Of a stretch of 64,000 bases of DNA, positions 23,708 through 31,502 are shown in pieces. The notes beneath the pieces were generated by a model that saw nothing but the letters and a program-made list of their open reading frames with translations, was not told where the DNA came from and made no database searches. Position numbers and translations under genes: made by a program. Each line of letters begins with the position of its first letter. Within the stretch, counting starts at the first letter, position 1. This DNA is from Oscillospiraceae bacterium (GTDB lineage Bacteria; Bacillota; Clostridia; Oscillospirales; Acutalibacteraceae): positions 1 through 64,000 of the forward strand of contig SVPE01000012.1 in assembly GCA_015066015.1 (NCBI GenBank), in the 5' to 3' direction.

Positions 23708-25141
23708 TTATTTCCAATAATCTGTATTATAGGGCAGTCTGATATCTTCTGCTCTGAAAACGGGGTTGTTTCCAAGTCTTTTTTGTCTGCCGTAATCCTT
23801 CAGCGCAAGGATTACATACCTGCCGAGAAATGCAATTGCAGGGACATTTATAAGAATCATAAATCCCATAGTGACATCTGCAATATTCCACAGAAGGTCT
23901 GCACTCAGAATACATCCTGCAAAAACCAGCGCCGCCTCTCCTACCTTAAGTAAAGAAAGCAGTAGCTTACCCGGCTTTCTTGCGAGAATATAAATAGCAC
24001 AGCCCTCAACATAAAACATATTTCCCACAAGCGTTGTAAATGCAAAAAGCACCATTGCCAGAGTAATAAACACGGGGCCGAAAACTCCCAATGTGTTTTC
24101 TACAGAAAGCTGAACATATTTTGCTCCCGAAATTTCAGCTGACGGCTCAACTCCTGAACACATACACATAAATGCAGTTGCCGAGCAGATAAGGAGTGTA
24201 TCGATGGACACGGAAAGTAGCTGCACAAGCCCCTGCTTGACAGGATGGGAAACCTGAGCAGCAGCCGATGCATTAGGAGCAGAGCCTACGCCCGCCTCGT
24301 TGCTGAGAAGACCTCTTTTTATACCGTACATTACACAAGATGATGAAAAGCCTCCGAAAATGGCCCTCAGATCCGTCGCTTCAGTGAAAATTCTTACAAA
24401 GATTCCCGGCAAGGCTTTAAAGTTAAGAATTACAATAAGGAGTGAAACTCCGATATATGCAATACCCATAAAAGGTACCATAAGGGAGGTCACCTTTATA
24501 ATTGCTTTGCCGCCGCCAAAATAACAAACCGCAACAAGAAGAGCAGTAATAATACCTATAACTCCCGGAGAAACCTCTGCATCATAAAAATCAAACTGTG
24601 AGAAGGCTGACTGCAGATTGTAGGATGTCAGCATATTGAAGCCTACACCGTAAGTAAGTATAAGCAAAACAGAAAATATTATTCCCGGAAGCCTTTTCCC
24701 TGTAAGAGCCTCAATATAGTAGGCAGGTCCGCCGTAGCACCCCGACTCCCCTCTTTTTTTGAAAATCTGCGCCAGAGTGCTTTCAGCAAAAGCCAGAGCA
24801 CTCCCCACAACCGCAACAACCCACATCCAGAATACCGACCCGAAGCCACCAAGGCAAAGTGCCGTTGAAACACCGATTATGTTACCGGTGCCGACCCTTG
24901 ATGCAGTTGACACCATGAGCGCCTGAAAGGAAGAAACCTCCTTTTTACTGTCAGGTCTTTCTGTTACACACCTGAGCTGCTCAAAAAAATAACGAAACTG
25001 TACAAAGCCTGTTTTAAAAGTAAAGTATATTCCAAAAAAAAGCAGGAGAATAATAAGTACATATGTGTAAAAGTAATCGTTGAAGCTGCTGAGAAACCTC
25101 TCTGCCGCGGACACTGCGATGCTAAAAAATTCAAAGGGCAT
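23708..25141 (-). CDS. Alanine/sodium symporter family (AGCS) amino acid carrier
   Basis: A 477-residue membrane protein of the alanine or glycine:cation symporter family. Hallmarks are TASRVGTGNIIGVSTAL near residue 80 and GLLSNEAGVGSAPNASAAAQ near 270, both characteristic of AGCS. It would import small neutral amino acids with Na+. It is the first gene of the AGCS-MATE-MFS run and has a very good promoter (25166-25194). Confidence 0.93.
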   Translation of the reverse strand: MPFEFFSIAVSAAERFLSSFNDYFYTYVLIILLLFFGIYFTFKTGFVQFRYFFEQLRCVTERPDSKKEVSSFQALMVSTASRVGTGNIIGVSTALCLGGFGSVFWMWVVAVVGSALAFAESTLAQIFKKRGESGCYGGPAYYIEALTGKRLPGIIFSVLLILTYGVGFNMLTSYNLQSAFSQFDFYDAEVSPGVIGIITALLVAVCYFGGGKAIIKVTSLMVPFMGIAYIGVSLLIVILNFKALPGIFVRIFTEATDLRAIFGGFSSSCVMYGIKRGLLSNEAGVGSAPNASAAAQVSHPVKQGLVQLLSVSIDTLLICSATAFMCMCSGVEPSAEISGAKYVQLSVENTLGVFGPVFITLAMVLFAFTTLVGNMFYVEGCAIYILARKPGKLLLSLLKVGEAALVFAGCILSADLLWNIADVTMGFMILINVPAIAFLGRYVILALKDYGRQKRLGNNPVFRAEDIRLPYNTDYWK

Positions 25142-25165
25142 AGAATAGCTCCTTGCTAAAAATAA

Positions 25166-25194
25166 ATTATAGTATCATTAAAAAGAAATGTCAA
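25166..25194 (-). promoter_or_regulatory. Promoter of the AGCS-MATE-MFS run
   Basis: Minus strand TTGACA (25189-25194), 17-nt spacer, TATAAT (25166-25171). The rest of the 385-bp gap up to spoIVB (25195-25497) is AT-rich and I see no gene or strong structure in it. Confidence 0.8.
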
Positions 25195-25490
25195 TAAATA
25201 TTACCTTAGTATATATTTATAGTATGCCAACAAGTCTGCCGATTATTAAATTACGCTTACAAAAAAATGTCACAAAAAATAAAGTACTTCTTCGGAATAT
25301 TGATCCAAAGAAACCCTTTAGTACCGACAAAACAATGTTTTTAAGCATAAGAGACGTCCCGCTACAGACACTATTCGGAAAAACCTTTGTTATATCTCTG
25401 CTACTACTCTGCCGGAAATACCTGTTACACCTGAAAAATTCATAGGATACGTTCTTAAAGTATTTATTAAAGTATTTATTATAATTATAA

Positions 25491-25520
25491 CAAAAAAGAC
25501 AAGAGCAAATCGCCCTTGTC
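25491..25520 (-). terminator. Terminator of spoIVB
   Basis: Minus strand stem GACAAGGGC / GCTCTTGTC around GATTT, then TTTTTTG. Confidence 0.8.
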
Positions 25521-25526
25521 TGCCTT

Positions 25527-26717
25527 TTATCCCGCTGCATCAAGCATTGTCTCAGCAAAAATCCCGTACCCCTTTGTGGGGTCATTGATAAAAACATGAG
25601 TCACTGCGCCTACAATGTAACCGTTCTGCAAAACGGGACTTCCGCTCATACCCTGAACGATTCCTCCTGTTTTCTCTATAAGCTTACTATCCGTAATTTT
25701 TATTATCATATTTTTACCGTCCTGACCGTCACGGTTGAGCTTTTCAATTTCAACATCATAATAAGCCTTACTTTCACCCTCAACGGTGGAAATAATCTGC
25801 GCTTTACCTTCCTTTATCTCGCTTTCTGCCGCAACAGGTAATGCCTCTGCAGTTTTATCGGCATTTTCAAGATATCCGAAAACCCCGTTTTCGCAATTGA
25901 GAACAAGAGAGCCCTCGCATTCACTTTTAAAGCTTCCGCAAAGCTCACCTGCAGATCCCATTCTACCCTTGACACACCCGTTTATTGTTGCATCAACAAT
26001 ATCACCGTCAGAAAGCGGCAAGATTTCTCCTGTATCAACATCACACACAGCGTGACCGAGAGAGGCAAAAAATCCGCTTTCCCTGTCATAAAACGTCATT
26101 GTGCCTATACCTGCTGCACTGTCTCTTATCCACAGTCCGGTCTTGTATGTGCCTTCGCTGACGCTCATAACCGGTGTAAGAACGGTTGTTCTTATCTCGC
26201 CGTTACGCTTGTAACTGACTTCAAGAGCTTTACCGCCACTTTCTTTTATAACAGACTCAACCTCTGCACTTGAAGTGACGTTTTTCCCGTCCAGACTTAT
26301 AATAACGTCGCCCTTTTCAAGATGTGCCTGCTTTGACGGTGCAACTGTACCTTTTGCAGTTTCTACCGATTCTGTACCGACAATCATCACACCCTCGGTA
26401 AATATCCTCAGCCCTATTATATCACCTGACGGGACAAGATAGGGTCTGCTGTTTATCTTAAGGTTGAAGTTTTTTACGGGAATTTTTCCCAGCAACTTCA
26501 GGTTTAACCTATACTCACCCTCAGCAACAAGACTTTTTGAAACGGATTTCTCCCTTTCTTTAATATCGCAGCTGAAAAACCTGCCGAGATATATTTCCTC
26601 ATCACTCATAAAGCTTACATCATCAGGCACTGCGTAAAACCCGTAAACCACCGCCGACATAAGAAACACGGTCACAGTCATAAACAAAAGGCAAAGCGCT
26701 TTTACCGACTTTTTCAT
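25527..26717 (-). CDS. spoIVB: SpoIVB peptidase
   Basis: A secreted serine peptidase of family S55 that, in sporulating Firmicutes, is made in the forespore and cleaves SpoIVFA to activate pro-sigma-K processing. The start is the ATG at 26717 with GGAGGT 5-10 nt upstream, giving 396 residues. An N-terminal signal anchor (about 5-26) is followed by a PDZ domain (about 100-190, EKGDVIISLDGKNV) and the S55 domain with its catalytic His in SLGHAVCD and Ser in GMSGSPV. The genome therefore belongs to an endospore-forming lineage. spoIIGA- or spo0A-type neighbours are not seen. Confidence 0.93.
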   Translation of the reverse strand: MKKSVKALCLLFMTVTVFLMSAVVYGFYAVPDDVSFMSDEEIYLGRFFSCDIKEREKSVSKSLVAEGEYRLNLKLLGKIPVKNFNLKINSRPYLVPSGDIIGLRIFTEGVMIVGTESVETAKGTVAPSKQAHLEKGDVIISLDGKNVTSSAEVESVIKESGGKALEVSYKRNGEIRTTVLTPVMSVSEGTYKTGLWIRDSAAGIGTMTFYDRESGFFASLGHAVCDVDTGEILPLSDGDIVDATINGCVKGRMGSAGELCGSFKSECEGSLVLNCENGVFGYLENADKTAEALPVAAESEIKEGKAQIISTVEGESKAYYDVEIEKLNRDGQDGKNMIIKITDSKLIEKTGGIVQGMSGSPVLQNGYIVGAVTHVFINDPTKGYGIFAETMLDAAG

Positions 26718-26827
26718 TTTTCCACCTCCCAGCGACAAAATAAAGTTGCCCGATAAAAAGCAACCTGTTTTAAGTCGCTATAATAATTTGTGTATTTCCG
26801 TGTAAAAATATAAACGGAAAAATGAGG

Positions 26828-26862
26828 CGAAAAAAAGAAGCCCTTACAACAGTAAAGGCTTC
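26828..26862 (-). terminator. Terminator of the zinc-ribbon gene at 26881
   Basis: Minus strand stem GAAGCC / GGGCTTC with imperfect inner pairing, followed by TTTTTTTC. Confidence 0.65.
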
Positions 26863-26880
26863 AGAAATTTTTATGAAATT

Positions 26881-27468
26881 TTATTTGATTACAAAGTTGA
26901 TTACAAGGAAGAGTACTGCAACGCCCAAACCTACGCAAAGACCGATCATACCTGTGTTGAGGATTTCGAGAGCCTTTTCTTCGTAGCCGCCGTCGATCGC
27001 CTTCTTATACTGCTTGTAATAGATACATGCAACAACGCCTGTAGCAATTGCACCGATTACAAGAGGAAGAATGCTTGTTGAGCTGAGGATACCTGTAACT
27101 GCAAGGAAAATTGCAGCAAAAAGACCCATAAAGAACTTAGCTGCCTTTGAAAGCTCACTTGTTGTTGCCTTTTCCTTCTTAGCCTTCTTAGCCTTCTTGG
27201 CCTTCTTACCCTTTTTACCTTCAGCTGCTTCGGGGACAACGGGAGGTGCATAAACAGGAACTTCGGGAGAAACAGGAATTTCGGAAGCTACGGGTGCAAC
27301 GGGAGCTACGGGTGCTGCCGCATAAACAGGTTGTGCAGGTGCGCCCTGAGGCTGCTGTGAATAAACTTCAGCTGCATAAGCAGGAGCTTCTGAAACTACC
27401 TTCTGACCGCAGATAAAGCAAAAATCGGAATTATCTTCAATAACATTTCCACAGAATTTACAAATCAT
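26881..27468 (-). CDS. Zinc-ribbon membrane protein with Lys-rich repeat linker
   Basis: A 195-residue protein. The N-terminal zinc ribbon CKFCGNV...CFICGQKV (about 3-24) is followed by a low-complexity stretch of Ala, Pro and Val with PVAP repeats (about 35-78), then a strongly basic GKKAKKAKKAKKEK block (about 83-98). Two or three hydrophobic segments follow (about 108-130, 130-150 and 173-193). Family unknown; the architecture matches that at 34356 and 10869. The repeat block could vary in length between strains. It has its own promoter (27498-27526). Confidence 0.65.
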   Translation of the reverse strand: MICKFCGNVIEDNSDFCFICGQKVVSEAPAYAAEVYSQQPQGAPAQPVYAAAPVAPVAPVASEIPVSPEVPVYAPPVVPEAAEGKKGKKAKKAKKAKKEKATTSELSKAAKFFMGLFAAIFLAVTGILSSTSILPLVIGAIATGVVACIYYKQYKKAIDGGYEEKALEILNTGMIGLCVGLGVAVLFLVINFVIK

Positions 27469-27497
27469 ATTTTAATCCTCCTAAAATTTATGTATAG

Positions 27498-27526
27498 ATT
27501 ATATCACTTTAATTTTATATTTACAA
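27498..27526 (-). promoter_or_regulatory. Promoter of the 26881 zinc-ribbon gene
   Basis: Minus strand TTGTAA (27521-27526), 17-nt spacer, TATAAT (27498-27503). Confidence 0.7.
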
Positions 27527-27627
27527 TAGTAAAAGCAAATAATTTCTTTAAAAAATCAATAGTTATAGCACATTTTTTCTTTTTTTGGTAACAAAAAGAC
27601 TATTTCTTACAATCAGGAGTTTATTTT

Positions 27628-27978
27628 ATGAAACATCTTCTGTTTTTTTCTTCAGCTTTTTTATCAGGAATGACAAACGGCCTTTTTGGTGCCGGCGGTG
27701 GAATCCTTGCCGTAAAAAGCCTTTCGTTAAAAGGACTTGAACAGAAAAAAGCTCAGGCAACGGCTCTCACGGCAACCTTTATGATGTCAGTTATAAGCTG
27801 CGGAGTTTATCTTTATAAAGGATACTTCAATCCCCTGTCCGCAGTTTACTACCTTCCTTTCGGTATTATCGGTGCAATAGCCGGAGCCTGCCTTCTAAAA
27901 AAAATACCCGACAAAATTCTCAGGAAGGTGTTTGCAATTTTCATAATCTGGTCGGGAATGAGGATGATATTCAGATAA
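27628..27978 (+). CDS. TSUP (TauE/SafE) half-transporter, first subunit
   Basis: A 116-residue membrane protein with about four hydrophobic segments and the TauE/SafE motif GMTNGLFGAGGGILAVKSL near residue 15. It is half the usual TSUP length of about 250. The second half is a separate gene that starts in its stop codon (TAATG). Each half keeps the GGG-type motif, so the pair probably forms a heterodimer equivalent to one full transporter of sulfite-like anions or organosulfonates. Confidence 0.8.
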   Translation: MKHLLFFSSAFLSGMTNGLFGAGGGILAVKSLSLKGLEQKKAQATALTATFMMSVISCGVYLYKGYFNPLSAVYYLPFGIIGAIAGACLLKKIPDKILRKVFAIFIIWSGMRMIFR

Positions 27979-28352
27979 TGAATGCCGCAATAATAATTTC
28001 ATCTTTTTTATCGGGGCTTCTCGGGGCCATGGGCTTTGGAGGCGGCTCGGTGCTGATAATTTACCTTACAACCTTTCTTTCACTTGAGCAGAAGGAGGCA
28101 CAAGGAATAAATCTGCTTTTCTTTGTACTTACAGGCTTTGCTTCTGTTTTAATCAACACAAAAAACCGTCTTACAGATAAAAGAGCTCTTTTTTCGCTAT
28201 TGCCCGCCGCCATCATCGGTATGACTGCAGGCTTTATGCTTTTACCCGTAATCAAGGCAGAGCTTCTGAGAAAGCTCTTCGGAGGAATGCTGGTGTTGTT
28301 GGGTTTTAAGGAGCTTTTTACTAAAAAAGACAATAAAAAGGAAGCACTGTAA
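27978..28352 (+). CDS. TSUP (TauE/SafE) half-transporter, second subunit
   Basis: A 124-residue partner of the previous gene, overlapping it by one base (TAATG). It has about four hydrophobic segments and its own copy of the family motif, GLLGAMGFGGGSVLIIYL, near residue 15. A frameshifted single gene is unlikely, because each half opens with a complete N-terminal motif copy. It would export or import small sulfur-containing anions; substrate unknown. Confidence 0.8.
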   Translation: MNAAIIISSFLSGLLGAMGFGGGSVLIIYLTTFLSLEQKEAQGINLLFFVLTGFASVLINTKNRLTDKRALFSLLPAAIIGMTAGFMLLPVIKAELLRKLFGGMLVLLGFKELFTKKDNKKEAL

Positions 28353-28368
28353 AAAAGGGGTAAACACA

Positions 28369-28526
28369 GCGCGGTGAGAAGCAACGCCACAGGCGTTGCT
28401 TCAGAGAGCCCGATGTCGAGGTCGGGTAAATAAAAATTGCAACTTAATGCAGAATGCAGGGTAAAGGAAAGTATGCGGGGCTCTCTGCTTTCCGGCTTTC
28501 GGAGAAGGCCGGAAAGCTCACCGCGC
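28369..28526. repeat. Four-way-junction repeat, copy B
   Basis: This lies between convergent genes. It is a perfect four-way junction with no unpaired base between helices. The outer stem is 28369-28378/28517-28526 (GCGCGGTGAG). Arm 1 is 28379-28401 (10 bp). Arm 2 is 28402-28487, with base CAGAGAGCCC/GGGCTCTCTG. Arm 3 is 28488-28516 (13 bp with one G-U). Arm 2 contains a TAATGCAGAATGCAG stretch that recurs at 45834-45860. See copies at 20940, 43905 and 55780. Confidence 0.85.
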
Positions 28527-28554
28527 GTTCGTATTAAGCGCCTTTAATATAAAA

Positions 28555-28587
28555 TAAAACTGCGGAATACCCTTACGGGCACTCCGC
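28555..28587 (-). terminator. Terminator of the flavoprotein operon
   Basis: Minus strand stem GCGGAGTGCCC / GGGTATTCCGC with loop GTAA, followed by AGTTTTATTTT. Confidence 0.75.
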
Positions 28588-28602
28588 TGATTCAACCTTT
28601 AT

Positions 28603-29805
28603 TTATTTTGCCACGGGAACATTTATTTCTATATCAGTAAGCGGGAATGAGCAGCAAGGATGAATACAACCGAACTTATAGTCCGCGAGACGGCGGTATT
28701 CAAGCGCCTTGGGTACATAAACCTTACCTGAAATAAGGTGTGAATGACAGAAGCCGCATTCTCCGCTTCGGCAACGCGCGGGCACTGCAAGTCCGAATTT
28801 TTCAATTGTCTGCATAACGGAATCATTTGATGAACCCTTGAGAATATAGGTCTTATCCTGAATTGTAACTGTAATTTTCACAGTTTCGGGCACACCCTCG
28901 GGATAATCGTCCTGAGTTGATGGGTTGTGGAATTCGCCGAACATTTCGTGACGGATGTACTTTTTTTCAAGCCCGAGCTTTTCAAGCTCTTTGTCTACAA
29001 AGGCATACATCTGCTGAGGACCGCAAAGGAAAATCGAGTACTTTTCATTTTCGGGAGCGTACTTTTTAATAAGCTCAGCTGTGATAAATCCCTTTTCAGT
29101 GCCCTTGGGAAGCTTTGATTTCTGCTCGCTCAGAACATGAATAACCTTGATTTTGTCACACTTCTTCTCGAGCTCATCAAGCTCACTTTTGAAAAGGATG
29201 CTCTTTGTGTCGCGGCTGCCGTAAAGAAGAGTCATCTCGAAATCCTCGTCACCGTCTACAATAGCATTGGCCATAGAAATAAAGGGTGTGATGCCGCTGC
29301 CGCCTGCAAGACATATTACCTTTTTAGCATCACGCAGCTGCTGATATTCAAAGTTACCTGACGGAGCTGAAACCTCGACGCTTCTGCCCTCTTCCCAGGT
29401 GTCAAAGATGTACTGTGACATAAGCCCACCCTCAACGAGCTTGATTGTAAGCACATATCTGCCTTCAAGGGAATCCTTGGGAGAGGACGAAATTGAGTAA
29501 GCTCTTGTAATTGGCATACCTTCAATTGTTTCAAAAACGGTGAGATATTTACCTGCACCGAAGTATGCAAGTGACTTTGTGCCCTTTTCTTCATCGGGTA
29601 CAAGGGTGTAGCTTCTGCAATCCTCTGCTCTTTCTTCGACCTTTGCAATTTTAAGATACTGGCGCTTAGGATGAAGTGCCTTTGCAAGCACCATTGCCTG
29701 ATCGGAAAAATCGGGAAGCTCCGCTTTACCGCTTTCAAGTCTCTTACTGCGGTATGAAAGCATTGAAAGGAACTTTTTAGCCTTTAATGATTTAAGATCT
29801 GCCAT
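28603..29805 (-). CDS. Ferredoxin--NAD(P)H reductase-like protein with C-terminal [2Fe-2S] domain
   Basis: A 400-residue electron-transfer protein. It has an FAD-binding FNR barrel (about 55-155, ITRAYSISSSP as the flavin motif) and an NAD(P)-binding domain (about 160-290, CLAGGSGITPFISM and the C-terminal CGPQQMY). A plant-type [2Fe-2S] domain follows (about 305-400), with ligands in RCRSGECGFCHSH and a final Cys near 383. It resembles reductases that feed electrons to a partner oxidoreductase. It starts 2 nt after the flavoprotein gene at 29808, so it very probably serves that enzyme. Confidence 0.85.
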   Translation of the reverse strand: MADLKSLKAKKFLSMLSYRSKRLESGKAELPDFSDQAMVLAKALHPKRQYLKIAKVEERAEDCRSYTLVPDEEKGTKSLAYFGAGKYLTVFETIEGMPITRAYSISSSPKDSLEGRYVLTIKLVEGGLMSQYIFDTWEEGRSVEVSAPSGNFEYQQLRDAKKVICLAGGSGITPFISMANAIVDGDEDFEMTLLYGSRDTKSILFKSELDELEKKCDKIKVIHVLSEQKSKLPKGTEKGFITAELIKKYAPENEKYSIFLCGPQQMYAFVDKELEKLGLEKKYIRHEMFGEFHNPSTQDDYPEGVPETVKITVTIQDKTYILKGSSNDSVMQTIEKFGLAVPARCRSGECGFCHSHLISGKVYVPKALEYRRLADYKFGCIHPCCSFPLTDIEINVPVAK

Positions 29806-29807
29806 AA

Positions 29808-31364
29808 TTATTTACCCTCCTTCTTTAACGCTTTTACGGCAAGGCCGCCGGCTTTTTCACCCGTATAATATGCGCAGCCGTAGCCGTCGCCTCTTTCCTG
29901 ACTTGCACCGCAGAAAAGGAAGTTATCGAAGGGCTGATCCTGCATATACTGAACAGTTCTCGGAATCATACTGTCCCACTTTTCAAGCATATAACCGTAG
30001 GGAGTGCCGAAGGGAGTGTTGAGATAACGTGCAAAGGTGGGAGGAAGTGCAATTTCTATTTCCTCAATATAGGGCATAATGGAAATGTTGAGAGCCTTTT
30101 CGCAGGTCTCGATCATATCCTTTGCAACCTTCGTCTTGAACTTTTTGTAATCCTGAGGCTTAACATCCTTCATAACATCACCGAATGTCATAGTTGTAAG
30201 GAAGAGCTGACATGTGCCCTCAGGTGTGCAATCTGGAATAATCTCATTAAGGCAATTAATGATACAGAAGCCGCCACCGAAATCCTGAGCAGAATCATAC
30301 TGCTTATCGGAGTCGGAATCAGGAGCGATAAACGTGGAGTAGTCCTTAATACCAAGCTGCTCCTTTGTAACATTCATACCGAGATAAACCGTTGTAAGAC
30401 TGCAGGCAACCTTACGTGAATTGAGCATGCGAAGCTGTCTTTCAGGGATGTCCTTTTTATCAAAGAGGTCATTCCATACGGCATTAGGCGAGGAGTTACA
30501 GATAATATACTTACCGTAAACCTCTTTTTCACCGTTGATAACAACACCTGCAGGCTTGCCGTTTTTCATAATAACCCTTGTAACCTCGGAATTATACCAT
30601 ATATCTCCGCCGTGATCGCGGATAACCTTATCAAGAGCAAGGCTCATTTCGTGGCTTCTGTACTTGGGAACACCCGTACCATATTCTACATAGCTGTGAA
30701 CCATCGCCATATAGTAGAGGAAGTCAAGCTGTGATGCGGGAGAACCGAGATAACACCAATATGTATTGAAAATATCCTGAGCCTTTTTGGGCATACCGAG
30801 AGCATCAAGGCTTTCCTTCATTGTATGGGAAACCATACGCATTATGTCGGGTATATCCTTGATTGAAGCAGGCAGCTTTGACAGGTCAGCGGTAGCATCA
30901 AGTGCCTTGAACAATCTCGCAGAAAGGTCAAATGCCGCCATACAGCTGTCATATGAGCCCGGAACAAGGTCGTCGAGCTTTCTTGCAAAAGCTTCAAAGC
31001 CTACGGGCATTCTTGCATCAACGGCAACCTCTACTCCGTCCTCGTTGATAAATGTGTCCTTGTCACCCTCCTTTGCGGGTACAACAAGACGGAAGGTTGA
31101 ATCATGCTGACACCACTCAACATCGCCGCCCATACGCAGAAACATATCCTCAATCTGTCCGCTTTTGTCCGGTGCGCCTACACCTGCAAGCTCATGAAGT
31201 GACGGCTCAAACTCGAATCTGCCTCTGACAAAGGATGATGCCGAGCCGCCGGGAATGTTGTGTCTTTCCAGCAAAAGAGTGGAAAGACCCTCTCTTGCAC
31301 AGGTTGCAGCCGCAGCAAGGCCTCCGTTACCTGCGCCGATTACGATTACGTCATAAGATTTCAT
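29808..31364 (-). CDS. Phytoene-desaturase/carotenoid-isomerase-like FAD oxidoreductase
   Basis: A 518-residue flavoprotein of the CrtI/CrtISO/RetSat group. The N-terminal Rossmann motif is GAGNGGLAAAATCAREG with ERHNIPGGSASSF. The C-terminal FAD motif is FCGASQERGDGYGCAYYTGEKAGG. No carotenoid synthesis genes (phytoene synthase) are in the window, so the substrate may be a dietary or membrane polyene, retinoid or fatty acid rather than a self-made carotenoid. The dedicated reductase gene follows after 2 nt, which suggests an enzyme that needs electrons (a reductase or saturase) rather than a desaturase; this is inference. Confidence 0.75.
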   Translation of the reverse strand: MKSYDVIVIGAGNGGLAAAATCAREGLSTLLLERHNIPGGSASSFVRGRFEFEPSLHELAGVGAPDKSGQIEDMFLRMGGDVEWCQHDSTFRLVVPAKEGDKDTFINEDGVEVAVDARMPVGFEAFARKLDDLVPGSYDSCMAAFDLSARLFKALDATADLSKLPASIKDIPDIMRMVSHTMKESLDALGMPKKAQDIFNTYWCYLGSPASQLDFLYYMAMVHSYVEYGTGVPKYRSHEMSLALDKVIRDHGGDIWYNSEVTRVIMKNGKPAGVVINGEKEVYGKYIICNSSPNAVWNDLFDKKDIPERQLRMLNSRKVACSLTTVYLGMNVTKEQLGIKDYSTFIAPDSDSDKQYDSAQDFGGGFCIINCLNEIIPDCTPEGTCQLFLTTMTFGDVMKDVKPQDYKKFKTKVAKDMIETCEKALNISIMPYIEEIEIALPPTFARYLNTPFGTPYGYMLEKWDSMIPRTVQYMQDQPFDNFLFCGASQERGDGYGCAYYTGEKAGGLAVKALKKEGK

Positions 31365-31396
31365 CAGTTTGTCTCCTTTTTTTAATGTATGAGACT

Positions 31397-31425
31397 ATTT
31401 TATCAGCATAGAACGCGATTGTCAA
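31397..31425 (-). promoter_or_regulatory. Promoter of the flavoprotein operon
   Basis: Minus strand TTGACA (31420-31425), 17-nt spacer, TAAAAT (31397-31402). A plus-strand TATAAT at 31463-31468 probably serves the divergent TIR gene; its -35 is weak. Confidence 0.75.
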
Positions 31426-31502
31426 TTTATTTCTTAATGATTTACTTTTTTAAATTTTATGCTATAATTAAATGGAAATATTTTCTCTTGAAGGTGTTCA
31501 TT

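Noticed and set aside
27628-28352. Single TSUP gene broken by a frameshift
   Set aside because: Each half has its own start, about four membrane spans and its own N-terminal glycine-rich motif; the TAATG overlap is typical of coupled genes.
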